DNA of 64,000 bases from positions 3,224,001 through 3,288,000 of the forward strand of contig OZ251545.1 of assembly GCA_965243335.1 (NCBI GenBank), written 5' to 3'. Of the stretch, positions 9,901 through 18,521 are shown in pieces. The position numbers were made by a program, and so were the translations under genes. How positions within the stretch are numbered: position 1 is the first letter of the stretch; every line of letters begins with the position of its first letter. Below the pieces are notes generated by a model, which worked only from the letters and a program-made list of their open reading frames with translations, made no database searches and was not told the DNA's origin. Source of the DNA: JAJDXW01 sp965243335 (GTDB lineage: Bacteria > Pseudomonadota > Gammaproteobacteria > HK1).

Positions 9901-11998
9901 AGACCCTTGCGACTTTCCGAGCCCGCCGGGCCAGGTCCGCGGCGATGACGACGAGTGCGCCCCGCCGCCGACCGATCCGGAAGGCGGGACCCGCCCGGAC
10001 GAAGGCGGGGTCCCCCCGGACGAAGGCGGGATTCCCCCGGACGAAGGCGGGGTCCCCCCGGACGAAGGCGGGATTCCCCCGGAGGAAGGCGGGGTTCGCC
10101 CGGAGGAAGGCGGGGTCCGCGGGGACGAGGACGCCTGCCCCGCGGGGCAGGTCCGCGGCGATGACGGGATGTGCCGGACTCCGGCCCCGGGGTCGCGCCT
10201 CGTATTCGACTGCCGTGATGCGGCAGGCACGGGCATCTGCCGGCACAACGCCGGCGCCGACGATATCCGGATCGACGTGACCGAGGGCCCCATCAACGTA
10301 CCCCACTGGGGCGTCCGCGCCTCGTTCGCGACCTCGAACGACGACAACGGCGTCATCGAGATCTCCGTCGCCGAGGGCGTGGAGGTCGCCGGCGGCGTGG
10401 CGGGCGTCTACGCGGCGAACGCGGGGGTGGGCTCCCTGAAGTCCGGGTGGGCCAGCCTCCTGAATCTGGACGAGGATGAGGATGCGGACGTGACCGGTCT
10501 GCGCCAGCACTACGTCACGGTGCACGGCACGGTGACGGGCGGGACGGACGCGGCCATTCATCTCGTGGGCGGCGGGATGCTGCACGTCGGCCCGACCGGC
10601 AAGGTGCTCGCCGGCTCTTCGGGTGTCGCCGTTCGGGTGAACGACCCGGGGGTGGCGCACGTCCTCATCGAGGGCGAGGTGAAAGGCGCCGAGGGCGAAG
10701 ACGCGGCGGCGGTGCATCTGACGGGCGGGGGCAGCGTGCGGGTCAGCGAGACCGGGAAGGTGTTGGCCAACGGCGCCGCCGCCGCCATCCGGGCCGACGA
10801 TCCGGATGGGGACGGGGCCAAGGCCGCGGCCAAGGTGATCCTCGTCGTGGACCGCCCCGAGGACGTGCAGTCCCTGCCGGAGAGGGTGAAAGGCCCCATC
10901 ACCATCGAGAACGACGACGGCTCACGCGGCCAGCCCGTGATCGCGGTGGGCGGCGCCGACCGGCCCCTGGAGCTGGACAACGTCCTGAACGAGGACGGCG
11001 CCCTCCGTAGTGATCTGGCGAACCTCCTGGAGGAGCGGATGGTGTTCGGATTCGACTGTGACGCCGCCAGGGACCATCGGTGCCGCCTGTACGAGGCGCT
11101 GCCGTCGATACTGCTGTCGATGAACGGCCTTCCGACCTACGAGGAGCGGATGTCGGCGGCGCGGGACGCCGGGGGCGCCTGGGCGCGGGTGGAGGTCGCG
11201 GACGGCAAGTGGAAGGCGGACGAGTCGACGCGGCCGAACGTCGCCTACGATCATCGCCGTCACGGGCTGCGGATGGGGACGGACTTCGCGGTGGGCGCCG
11301 CCGGGCGGTTCGGCGTGTCGCTCCACGGCCTGCGCGGCTCGGCGGAGATGGCGCAGGTGGGCGAGGTCGAGCTGTCAGGCTACGGGTTGGGGGTGCACGC
11401 CACGACGGCGTTCGCCGATGGCTTCCATGTGGACGCCCAGGCCGCGGTGACGTGGTACGAGGCGGATCTGGAGTCGGCGCACGCGGCCCAGGGCGCGCTG
11501 AAGAAGGGCGTGGACGGTCGGGGCCACGCCCTGGGCATGGAGGTCGGAAGGCGTACGGCGCTCCGGGACGGGGTGTCCGTGACGCCGCGCGCGGGCTTCA
11601 CGTGGTCGAAGGCGGACCTGAACGACTTCGCCGAAGACGGCGACCGTGGCGCCGCGCGCGTGTCCGTGGAGGATGCGCGGAGCCTGAAGGGCCGGGTGGG
11701 CGTGGGCGCGGAGAAGGCGCTGGGAGACGCGATGGACGGCGCCCGCCTGTTCGGCTCGCTGGACATGGAGCAGGAGTTCAGGGAGGAGACGGAAGCGCGG
11801 GTGTCGGGGATGTCGCCGGGGTCTTCGGTGACGCCGCTGAAGGCGAAGGCGGAGGGGGTCGCGTTCCGCCTTGCGGTGGGCGGCGCGCGGGTCTGGGGTG
11901 AAGGCCGCTACTCGCTCCACGGCTCCGTGGGCTATACCGCGAGCGGCAGCGACAACCGCGACCTCGGCGGCGGGCTGAGCTTCTCCATGCGGTTCTGA
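6998..11998 (+). CDS. Autotransporter (type Va secretion) with C-terminal beta-barrel
   Basis: Large surface or secreted protein, about 1,666 aa. GTG 6998 is preferred because AGGAG lies 7 bases upstream; the open frame continues to ATG 6932. A signal peptide follows an extended polar n-region (MAAAALVLLAALLLAPGGARA). The passenger is rich in G/T/N repeats of beta-helix type, ends in a seven-residue PPDEGGV repeat block, and carries a duplicated module (about 9,350-9,665 and 10,480-10,800). Cysteine pairs flank the modules. The last about 280 residues (GGAWARVEVADGKW ... LGGGLSFSMRF) form the autotransporter beta-domain ending in the canonical aromatic residue. The linker CRLYEALPSILLSMNGLP precedes the barrel. 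No protease triad was recognised, so an adhesin-like role is inferred. Confidence 0.9.
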   Translation: MDSSTLDHGSGGIHGARHTGGSAGRPVRGPGAAMAAAALVLLAALLLAPGGARAADECGALSSGAASCTNQAFGSGISYTVASGAGNLGLTVGGGAATEITASGASHGVALSMGVTTTGNMALTVGSAGAVEIVEDSTASHGIHLRQDGSGTATADIRSGVTIGTASAPMGTDGVRFDLFRNTTNKGGDRASLMSGAEIHAAGRGLVLFRAWDAQTNAATTLTNTGAVSAGVGNAASTALGNLRPHGILLNIAPPTDAGFNGDATLTNSGPVTVSGGYDGIRMVYNTHGDAVVDNRTGGDVTATAAGGRGIALLHSTGDGAATIRNAATINAAGDSADNNGTWQGAIALRRNGGTIAGVALIENRGDVTATAASAIYVYSLHGVIRVINRGDLSGAGSLGRGIHAWTEGNGAVTVTSTGGEIASASAQGIHVRSDGAGAVEISSASDISARTGVLAEVTRASAMGETRAAEDQPLIGVTWTGTFARDAAKTAADDRGRFAAATAADVLSFDQESAAGKALDGSLRYGGAAGIEAHALSWRDVVTAVAKGDDPGTIADDTAQMNLLSTTHADSRRAAILARFRAALRNADLAVAAAVLTDVDSTATSVDDLDDTEIVAYLSTNDADTRSLLRNVLAQGLSDKEKAVLRAVATNTGLDTALDDADAGFDNAYKTAVRALLDRYNVGNIRVYMNEGSIDSRGDGIRAYYATPHASNGTIWVTVAEGATVTGAKAGIYAANAGVGGINISVDEGAKVTGGEAGIYVEGAGLGDLMVSPWRTVLELEEDADVTGLRQQLVSVYGTVTGGTDAAVHLAGGGMLLVGLDGKVHAGRSGNGVLVNDPGVAHVHIQGEVKGAEGGDAAVRLTGGGSVRVSATGRVLANGADRAIRTDDPPGDDTPMAKVTLVVSTTPEVEDKVSREDVQSLLDRVQGSIGAGPAADGAPGNVVVSLGDDSGGTIENAINPANGMIALDPCDFPSPPGQVRGDDDECAPPPTDPEGGTRPDEGGVPPDEGGIPPDEGGVPPDEGGIPPEEGGVRPEEGGVRGDEDACPAGQVRGDDGMCRTPAPGSRLVFDCRDAAGTGICRHNAGADDIRIDVTEGPINVPHWGVRASFATSNDDNGVIEISVAEGVEVAGGVAGVYAANAGVGSLKSGWASLLNLDEDEDADVTGLRQHYVTVHGTVTGGTDAAIHLVGGGMLHVGPTGKVLAGSSGVAVRVNDPGVAHVLIEGEVKGAEGEDAAAVHLTGGGSVRVSETGKVLANGAAAAIRADDPDGDGAKAAAKVILVVDRPEDVQSLPERVKGPITIENDDGSRGQPVIAVGGADRPLELDNVLNEDGALRSDLANLLEERMVFGFDCDAARDHRCRLYEALPSILLSMNGLPTYEERMSAARDAGGAWARVEVADGKWKADESTRPNVAYDHRRHGLRMGTDFAVGAAGRFGVSLHGLRGSAEMAQVGEVELSGYGLGVHATTAFADGFHVDAQAAVTWYEADLESAHAAQGALKKGVDGRGHALGMEVGRRTALRDGVSVTPRAGFTWSKADLNDFAEDGDRGAARVSVEDARSLKGRVGVGAEKALGDAMDGARLFGSLDMEQEFREETEARVSGMSPGSSVTPLKAKAEGVAFRLAVGGARVWGEGRYSLHGSVGYTASGSDNRDLGGGLSFSMRF
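9979..10125. repeat. 21-bp tandem repeat array in autotransporter passenger
   Basis: About seven copies of a 21-bp unit (GAAGGCGGGGTCCCCCCGGAC-like) encode the heptapeptide series PPDEGGV / PPDEGGI / RPEEGGV. The period keeps the frame. Copies differ mainly by V/I and D/E changes. The array sits between the two duplicated passenger modules and is flanked by paired GQVRGDD motifs with cysteines. Confidence 0.9.
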
Positions 11999-12115
11999 CC
12001 TGCTACCGCCCCCCCCCCCGGTGGAGGCTTCGGAGAGCCGAAGCCTCCGGCGAGCGTCCGGGCCGGGTCGAGGCCCCGCGCCGCGGAAGAATCCTTCCGG
12101 CTTGCCCCCCGATGA

Positions 12116-13624
12116 TCAGGGCGCCGCGGGCGGCGTCGGCGCCGCTGCGCTCAGGGTGCGCCGCACCGCCTCGCGCCAGCCGCCCAGCTTGCGCGCGCGG
12201 ACCTCCGCCTCCATCGTGGGCGTGAACCGCCGGCCGCGCTCCCACCGGGCCGCCCATTCCTCCGGGCCCGGATAGAAGCCCGTGTGGAATCCGGCGAGCC
12301 ACGCGGCCCCGCGGGCGGTGGTCTCGAGGTCCGCCGGGCGGTCCACCGGGAGATCGAGCAGGTCGGCGAGGAGCTGCATGGTCCAGTCCGACCCCGCCAT
12401 CCCGCCGTCGACCCGGAGCACGGCGGCCTCCACCCCGTCGCCCCGCACCGCCTCGATGAGGTCGGAGGTCTGGTAGCCCACCGATTCGAGGGTCGCGCGG
12501 GCGAGCTCGGCCCGGCCGGTCCCGCGGGTCAGGCCGAAGACCGCGCCCCGCGCCCCCGCATCCCACCACGGCGCGCCGAGTCCGGTGAACGCCGGCACGA
12601 GGTAGACCGGCTGGTCGGGGTCGGACCCGGCCGCGAGCCGCCCGCTCTCCTCCGCGGAGGCGATGATCCCGAGCCCGTCGCGAAGCCACTGGACGCCCGC
12701 GCCCGCGCTGAAGATGGAGCCTTCGAGCCCGTACGCCCGCTCGCCCCCGTGCTGCCACACCACGGTGGCGAGGAGCCGGTGGCGGGAGGCGACGGGGGCG
12801 GCCCCCACGTTCACGACCAGGAAGCAGCCCGTGCCGTAGGTGGCCTTCATCATGCCGGGCGCGAAGCAGCCCTGCCCGAGGGTCGCGGCCTGCTGATCGC
12901 CCGCCATCCCCGCGATGGGGATCGGGCCGCCGAAGAGCTCCGGCCGGGTGGTCCCATGATCGGACGCCGAATCCCGGACCTCCGGCAGGACCGGGCGGGG
13001 GACCCGGAAGAGGTCGAGCAGCTCCTCGTCCCAGTCCCCGGCGCGAAGGTCGTAGAGCGAGGTGCGCGAAGCGTTGGTCGCGTCGGTGGCGTGCGCCCGG
13101 CCTCCGGTCAGCCGCCACAGGAGGAACGTATCCACCGTGCCGAAGGCGAGCTCGCCCGCCTCCGCCCGCGCCCGCGCCCCCTCCACGTGGTCGAGGATCC
13201 AGGCGATCTTGGTCGCGGAGAAGTACGGGTCGAGGAGCAGCCCGGTGCGCTCCGAGACGAGCGCCTCGCGCCCGCCGTCGCGGAGCCGGGCGCATTCGCC
13301 GGCGGTGCGGCGGTCCTGCCAGACGATTGCGCGGTGGATGGGCCGACCGGTCGACCGCTCCCACACGATCGCCGTCTCGCGCTGGTTCGCGACCCCGATG
13401 GCGGCGACCGCGCCCGCGCCGCAGCCCGCCTTCTCGAGCACCGTGCGGACGGTCGCGACGGTGGTGGTCCAGAGGTCCTCCGGGTCGTGCTCCACCTCGC
13501 CGGGGCGCGGGAAGTGCTGGGCGAACGGCTCCTGGGCCACCGCCGCGACCCGCGCCGACTCGTCGAAGAGCAGGGCCCGGGTCGACGTCGTACCCTGGTC
13601 GATGGCGAGCACGTATCCGGCCAC
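12116..13624 (-). CDS. glpK: Glycerol kinase
   Basis: Phosphorylates glycerol to glycerol 3-phosphate in the cytoplasm, 502 aa, normal family length. The FGGY-kinase N-terminus is clear (AIDQGTTSTRALLFD), followed by ANQRETAIVWERSTG, a family signature, VWQDRRT, the second-domain DQQAATLGQGCF, YGTGCFLVVN and the C-terminal ATPase motif LRVDGGMAGSDW. The Cys-Phe in GQGCF also fits GlpK. It stands alone on the minus strand, divergent from the amino-acid transporter genes. A polyol ABC transporter nearby could deliver the substrate. Confidence 0.95.
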   Translation of the reverse strand: MAGYVLAIDQGTTSTRALLFDESARVAAVAQEPFAQHFPRPGEVEHDPEDLWTTTVATVRTVLEKAGCGAGAVAAIGVANQRETAIVWERSTGRPIHRAIVWQDRRTAGECARLRDGGREALVSERTGLLLDPYFSATKIAWILDHVEGARARAEAGELAFGTVDTFLLWRLTGGRAHATDATNASRTSLYDLRAGDWDEELLDLFRVPRPVLPEVRDSASDHGTTRPELFGGPIPIAGMAGDQQAATLGQGCFAPGMMKATYGTGCFLVVNVGAAPVASRHRLLATVVWQHGGERAYGLEGSIFSAGAGVQWLRDGLGIIASAEESGRLAAGSDPDQPVYLVPAFTGLGAPWWDAGARGAVFGLTRGTGRAELARATLESVGYQTSDLIEAVRGDGVEAAVLRVDGGMAGSDWTMQLLADLLDLPVDRPADLETTARGAAWLAGFHTGFYPGPEEWAARWERGRRFTPTMEAEVRARKLGGWREAVRRTLSAAAPTPPAAP

Positions 13625-13714
13625 GTCCGATCCCCTCCCTCCTCATGAGCGCCGCGCCCGGCATGGTATTCGGCGGGGGGCGAGGATGCACCGGTCCGCC
13701 GGGCGGGCGATCCT

Positions 13715-13742
13715 CCGATTGACTCATGCCGATTGACTCATG
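13715..13742. promoter_or_regulatory. Tandem 14-bp repeat in glpK/amino-acid transporter divergent region
   Basis: Two exact, adjacent copies of CCGATTGACTCATG lie in the 215-bp region between glpK and the divergent binding-protein gene, about 100 bp from each start. Direct repeats at such a place are candidates for regulator binding; each contains TTGACT, a possible -35 hexamer. No regulator can be assigned. Confidence 0.45.
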
Positions 13743-13839
13743 CGCGGGCGCCGGTAGAGTTTCGCGCCGGGGGCGCAGCGGGCTCCCCCGGCGGAAGCCG
13801 GGAACGGGTCCCGGGAACATGACCGCGAGAGGAGGAACC

Positions 13840-14691
13840 ATGTACACGCGGACGGCGACGACCCATCGTGCGATCGCACTCGTGCTCGCACTCGCGGCCG
13901 GCGCGCTGCTGCTCGCGGGCGCGCCGGGCCCGGCGAACCGGGCGGAGGCGCAGGAGAGCGCCATCGACGACGTCCTCCGGCGAGGCGTGCTGAAGGTCGG
14001 GATGTCCACCTTCGTCCCCTGGGCCATGCGCGACAAGGAGGGCGAGCTGGTCGGATTCGAGATCGACGTCGCCCGGCGGCTCGCGGAAGACCTGGGGGTC
14101 GAGGCGAGCTTCGTCCCCACCGCGTGGGACGGCATCATTCCGGCCCTTCTCGCCCGCAAGTTCGACGTTATCATCAGCGGCATGACGGTCACGACGAAGC
14201 GCAACCTGACCGTCAACTTCACCGAAGCCTACGCCCATTCCGGCATGAGGCTGGTGGCCCACAAGAAGGACGCGGCGGGCATGGCCCGCCTCGCGGACTA
14301 CGACCGGCCGGAGGTCGTGTTCGCCCAGCGGCGGGGGTCCACGCCGGCCGAATTCGTGCGGCGGGAGCTGCCCCGCGCGACGATGAACCTGTTCGACGAG
14401 GACGGGCAGGCGTTCCTGGAGATCGTCAACGGAAGGGCCGCCGCCACCTTCGCCTACGACCCGACCCCTGCGGAGTGGATATCCCGCTACCCCGACCTCC
14501 TGTACGCGCCGATCGACCGCATCTACAACGAAGGGTCGGAAGCGTTCGCGGTGCGCCGGGGCGACCCCGACACCCTCAACGTGCTCAACAACTGGATCCG
14601 CCTGCGCTGGAAGGACGGCTTCCTGAAGGAGCGGGCGGACTTCTGGTTCCGGACCCGGGACTGGGAGGAGCTGATGCCGCCGGCCGGCTGA
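13840..14691 (+). CDS. Amino-acid ABC transporter substrate-binding protein (family 3)
   Basis: Periplasmic binding protein of a polar amino-acid importer, 283 aa. ATG 13840 has an excellent ribosome site (GAGAGGAGGAACC). A signal peptide is visible (HRAIALVLALAAGALLLAGAPG), then the family-3 pattern: LRRGVLKVGMSTFVPW, DKEGELVGFEIDVARRLAEDLG, VPTAWDGIIPALLARKFDVIISGMTVT and NFTEAYAHSGM. The ligand-binding Asp of the GFEIDVA motif is present. It is first in an operon with two permeases that follow after 271 bp and 2 bp. The exact amino acid is not predictable. Confidence 0.92.
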   Translation: MYTRTATTHRAIALVLALAAGALLLAGAPGPANRAEAQESAIDDVLRRGVLKVGMSTFVPWAMRDKEGELVGFEIDVARRLAEDLGVEASFVPTAWDGIIPALLARKFDVIISGMTVTTKRNLTVNFTEAYAHSGMRLVAHKKDAAGMARLADYDRPEVVFAQRRGSTPAEFVRRELPRATMNLFDEDGQAFLEIVNGRAAATFAYDPTPAEWISRYPDLLYAPIDRIYNEGSEAFAVRRGDPDTLNVLNNWIRLRWKDGFLKERADFWFRTRDWEELMPPAG

Positions 14692-14962
14692 TCCTGCGCC
14701 GCATTCCCGCCCCGCCTCCGCCCCGCTCCCCCCCGGCAGGTGCTCCGGCCGTGCCTCCCGGCCCGCCGACCTCGCCGCGGGTCGAGGCCCGGGAGCAGGA
14801 CGGGACCCCCGGCAAAGACGCCGCGCAGGCCGCCCGCCCCGGCCGCGGCGCCCGCGCAACGCCGCGAGGCCCCCGAATCCGACAGTGCAGCGAAGCGGCC
14901 CGGCGGCGCGGGGGTCCGCATCCGTGAGGGGGCCGGCGGCGGCCCCGGGAGCGCGGTGAATC

Positions 14963-15895
14963 ATGCCGCCCGGACGGAGGAAACGACGCCTCGGGTGGCA
15001 GGACCTCATCGTCGGGGCCCTGGCGCTCGGCCTCGCCGCATTCATCGCGGTGCGGGCCGGGACCGCGCTCAACTATAGCTGGGACTGGAGCAGCATCGGG
15101 GCGTACATCCTGCGCTTCGATGCGGAGGAGGGGCGGTGGGCGCCGAACCTGCTGCTCCTCGGCTTCCTCACCACCGTGCGGATGGTGGTCTGGGCGAGCG
15201 TCCTCGCCGCGCTCATCGGGGCGGCGTTCGGGCTGTGCCGGGTCTCCACGAGCCTCTTCCAGCGGCTTCTGGGCTGGACGTTCGTGGAGCTCGTCCGCAA
15301 CCTCCCCCCGCTCGTCTTCCTGTTTATTTTCTTCTTCTTCATCAGCAGCCAGATCATGCCGCTGCTCCGGCTCGACGAATTCGTCCGCGCCGCGTCGCCC
15401 GAGACCCTGGCGGTGGTCTCCTTCCTGTTCGGACGCCCGGAGCTTCTCGAGAACTTCTTCTCCGGGGTCGTCGCCCTCGCGATCTTCGAGGCGGCCTACG
15501 TCACCGAGATCGTGCGCGCCGGCATCCAGTCGGTTCCCCGCGGCCAGTGGGAGGCGGCCCGCAGTCTCGGGCTGGGCCGCTTCGCCGCCTTCGCGCGGGT
15601 CATCGGGCCGCAGGCGACCCGCCGGATCGTTCCCCCGCTCGCCAACCAGTCCATCTCCCTCATCAAGGACTCCTCCATCGTGTCCCTCATCTCGATCCAG
15701 GAGCTGACCTTCGCGGGGAGCGAGGTGCTGGTCGTCACCCAGCGCGTGTTCGAGGTGTGGATCACGGTGGCGTTGATGTACTTCGCGGTGTGCTTCGTCT
15801 TCTCGCTCGCGTTCGGTCGCCTCGAACGGCGGTGGGCGGAGCCTGACGCCGGCCGCGGGGCGCGCACCGACGCGGGCGTGGGCGGCGGCGCTTGA
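14963..15895 (+). CDS. Amino-acid ABC transporter permease (HisM/GltJ type)
   Basis: Inner-membrane permease, 310 aa. The N-terminal basic stretch MPPGRRKRRLGW leads into a first helix (LIVGALALGLAAFIAV). The HisMQ-type core begins at LGFLTTVRMVVWASVLAALIGAAFG, with FVELVRNLPPLVFLF, a family signature, and the EAA loop GQWEAARSLGLGRFAAFARVIGPQATRRIVPPL. It forms the heterodimeric channel with the next gene. The preceding 271-bp spacer has no recognisable gene. Confidence 0.92.
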   Translation: MPPGRRKRRLGWQDLIVGALALGLAAFIAVRAGTALNYSWDWSSIGAYILRFDAEEGRWAPNLLLLGFLTTVRMVVWASVLAALIGAAFGLCRVSTSLFQRLLGWTFVELVRNLPPLVFLFIFFFFISSQIMPLLRLDEFVRAASPETLAVVSFLFGRPELLENFFSGVVALAIFEAAYVTEIVRAGIQSVPRGQWEAARSLGLGRFAAFARVIGPQATRRIVPPLANQSISLIKDSSIVSLISIQELTFAGSEVLVVTQRVFEVWITVALMYFAVCFVFSLAFGRLERRWAEPDAGRGARTDAGVGGGA

Positions 15896-15897
15896 AG

Positions 15898-16773
15898 ATG
15901 TCCGCAGGCCGCCCCGTTTCGGAGGGAGGGCCGGGAGGGCCGCCGCCCGGCCGGAGGCGCTGGGCGGCGGCGCTCGGCGCCGGCGGCGGCTCCGGCCTTC
16001 GGCGCTCGCCGATCATCGACGTGGCGCAGCTCGCGATCCTCGGCGGCGCCCTGGTGTGGCTCGGCCTGCGGGGCGCCGAAGCCATGGGGTATCACTGGCA
16101 GTGGTATCGGGTACCCCGCTACCTCTACCGGATCATCGACGGGGAGGTCGTGTGGGGGCCGCTGGTCCGGGGGCTGTTCGTCACCGTCGAGCTGACCGCC
16201 TGGAGCCTCGTGCTCACGATCGCGATCGGGTTCGCGGCGGCCCTGCTCCGCCTCTCGGGCTCGGTGGCGTCGCGGATGGTCGCCCGCGTCTACCTGGAGG
16301 TCGTCCGCAACACCCCGCTCCTGGTGCAGCTCTATCTCTTCTTCTACATCCTGGCCCCGATCTTCGGCCTCGACCGGTTCTGGACCGGGGTCCTCGCGCT
16401 CGCCTTCTTCGAGGGCGCGTTCGGCTCGGAGATCTTCCGCGCCGGCATCCTCTCGGTCGGCCGCGGGCAGTGGGAGGCGGGTGCGAGCCTCGGCCTCGGA
16501 CGATTCCACACCTACCGGTTCATCGTCATCCCCCAGGCCCTGCGCCTGGTGCTTCCCCCCCTGACCAGCCTCGTCGTCAACCTGATCAAGCACTCGGCGA
16601 TCGTGAGCGCCATCGCCATCGCGGACCTCACCACCGCGGGCCGGAACGTCATCGCCGAGACCTACCTGAGCTTCGAGATCTGGTTCACGGTCGCCGCCAT
16701 GTACCTGGTCATGACGATCGCCCTCTCGCTCCTCGCGAGCGTGCTGGAGCGCCGGCTCGCGCGGCCGTACTGA
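15898..16773 (+). CDS. Amino-acid ABC transporter permease (HisQ/GltK type)
   Basis: Partner permease, about 291 aa. The stop of the upstream permease overlaps an in-frame TTG at 15892; ATG 15898 is two codons later, so translation is coupled whichever start is used. Core motifs are LVRGLFVTVELTAWSLVLTIAIGFAAALLRL, YLEVVRNTPLLVQLYLFFY and the EAA loop GQWEAGASLGLGRFHTYRFIVIPQALRLVLPPL. No ATPase gene follows: the next gene is on the other strand and of another family. The transporter must use an ATPase encoded elsewhere or is incomplete. Confidence 0.92.
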   Translation: MSAGRPVSEGGPGGPPPGRRRWAAALGAGGGSGLRRSPIIDVAQLAILGGALVWLGLRGAEAMGYHWQWYRVPRYLYRIIDGEVVWGPLVRGLFVTVELTAWSLVLTIAIGFAAALLRLSGSVASRMVARVYLEVVRNTPLLVQLYLFFYILAPIFGLDRFWTGVLALAFFEGAFGSEIFRAGILSVGRGQWEAGASLGLGRFHTYRFIVIPQALRLVLPPLTSLVVNLIKHSAIVSAIAIADLTTAGRNVIAETYLSFEIWFTVAAMYLVMTIALSLLASVLERRLARPY

Positions 16774-16926
16774 CCGGAGGGGACGGACGGCCCAGCGGCG
16801 CCGAGCGCGCCGACCGGAGCGCCCGAACCGCCGCGCCGGGCGGGCCTCGGCAGGCCTGCCGCCCCCGCCGCCGCGCGGAGCCGCACCGCCATGCGGTCCG
16901 GTCCGATTCGCTCCGGTCCGGTGCGG

Positions 16927-18129
16927 TCAGCCCGCCAGCTCCTCGGCCATCGCTCTCAATCCGATCGCCTCCACCCCTTCCCCCTTGGGGTAGCGGTCTT
17001 CGCCGCCGTGAACGAGGAACGCCCGCTCCGGATTCACGTCGGCGAGCGCGGCGCGGAACCCCCGGCCGACGGCGGGCGCGAGGCCGCGCTTGATCTCGAC
17101 CGCCCAAGTCCGATTGCCCGGCAGCTCCAGCACGAGGTCGATCTCGACCCCGGTCGCGGTGCGGTAGAAGCTGGCCCGCGTGCGTTCCGGGGCCGCCCGG
17201 AGCAGCGTTTCGATGGCGAACCCCTCCCAGCTCGCGCCGGCGATCGGATGGCCGAGCACGTCCTCGGCGGCGTCGAGCCGCAACAGCGTATGGACGATCC
17301 CGCTGTCGCGCACGTACACCTTGGGGGACTTCACCAGCCGCTTCCGAACGTTGGCGTGGAACGGCGGCAACCGGCGCACGAGCAGGAGGTCGGCCAGCAG
17401 ATCGACGTACCGGGCCACGGTCTTGCCGTCCACGGCGAGGCTCCTCGCAAACGCGGCGGCGTTCCAGAGGCTGCCCTGGCCATGCGCGAGCATGGTCCAG
17501 AACCGGCGCAGCGTCCGCGACGGCACGCGCGGGCCCAAGGCGGGAATATCCCGCTCCAGATAGGTCTGGATGAAGCTCTCCCGCCAGAGCACGCTGGCCG
17601 CGTCGTCCGGGGCGAGGAAGCTGCGCGGGAACCCGCCCCGGCTCCACAGGCGCTCCTGTTCCCGTTCGTTCAGCTCGCGCACGTCCAGCGGGGAAAGCTC
17701 CAGGTAGCCGATGCGGCCGGCCAGGCTCTCCCCCGACTGCCGCAGCAGGTCCATCGAAGCGGAGCCCAGCAGGAGGAGCTGTCCGGCGGCCTCGCCTTCC
17801 CGGATGCGCTCGTCGATGATCCCGCGCAGCGCCTGAAACAGGCCCGGTGCGCGATGGATCTCGTCCAGCACCACGAGCCGGCCGCGCTGCGCGCCGAGAT
17901 AGCCGCGCGCATCGGCCAGCCTTTCCTGGTCGGCCGGGTTCTCCAGATCGAGGTAGAGGCCGGCCGGACGCGACCCCTGCCCGCGCGGGCCGCCGCTCGT
18001 CTCCGCGAAGGCCCGCGCCAGGGTGGTCTTGCCGACCTGCCGCGGCCCGAGGAGGGCCACGGCCGGGAAGATACGCAGGTAGTCCTCCAGGCGCGCCCCC
18101 AGGAGCCGCGGGATCATGTCTCCCTTCAT
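16927..18129 (-). CDS. AAA+ ATPase with DUF4143 C-terminal domain
   Basis: 400 aa. The N-terminal ATPase has Walker A LLGPRQVGKTTLARAF near residue 26, Walker B LVVLDEIHR, and LLLLGSASMDLLR as sensor-1 region. SPLDVRELN and the wHTH-like middle lead to the DUF4143 part with the nuclease-like motif TGVEIDLVLELPGNRTWAVEIKRG near residue 335, which resembles a PD-(D/E)XK core (D...E-x-K). Members are common, mobile and of unproven function; links to toxin-antitoxin or defence roles are suggested but unsettled. It is a single gene, unlinked to the amino-acid transporter that ends 150 bp away. Confidence 0.9.
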   Translation of the reverse strand: MKGDMIPRLLGARLEDYLRIFPAVALLGPRQVGKTTLARAFAETSGGPRGQGSRPAGLYLDLENPADQERLADARGYLGAQRGRLVVLDEIHRAPGLFQALRGIIDERIREGEAAGQLLLLGSASMDLLRQSGESLAGRIGYLELSPLDVRELNEREQERLWSRGGFPRSFLAPDDAASVLWRESFIQTYLERDIPALGPRVPSRTLRRFWTMLAHGQGSLWNAAAFARSLAVDGKTVARYVDLLADLLLVRRLPPFHANVRKRLVKSPKVYVRDSGIVHTLLRLDAAEDVLGHPIAGASWEGFAIETLLRAAPERTRASFYRTATGVEIDLVLELPGNRTWAVEIKRGLAPAVGRGFRAALADVNPERAFLVHGGEDRYPKGEGVEAIGLRAMAEELAG

Positions 18130-18521
18130 CCTTGCAATTATGGAACATCAATCCTGATTTGCAAGGATACTACCCCTCCGAGGGATGGGCGCTGTGGGGC
18201 CTTTCGCCCAGCACAGCTCTCGCGGACATCCCTGGGAACGCTTGTGTCCCGCCCGCAGCGGACCGGAGACCCGGAGGAGAAGCGCCCCTGAACATCGCCC
18301 GCGCCTCGCATGGGCGCAGATCGCAGAGCCGAACCCGTGGCTGTCCCGACCCAGGGCGAGCGATCCGAGGCTCCGAACGACCCGCGGAGCCGGATCGCGG
18401 GTGATCGGTCACCGTGGCAGGCGTGTCTTCCCGTCAACGGTGAGGATGGAGATGGAGCCGTTCGAGGCTCCTGCGCGCTGCCGGCCGACCGCAGGCGCCC
18501 GCCCTGCGGCTCGGGGCGCCC
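18130..18521. repeat. Intergenic region with a partial dispersed repeat (box at 18193, single arm at 18230)
   Basis: The gap holds a box TGTGGGGCCTTTCGCC (18193-18208) and one palindrome arm CCCTGGGAACGCTTGTGTCC (18230-18249, running on to 18257) of the dispersed repeat family. The second arm is missing or badly decayed. The remainder to 18521 has no gene that I can support; open frames there are GC-rich shadows. Confidence 0.7.
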
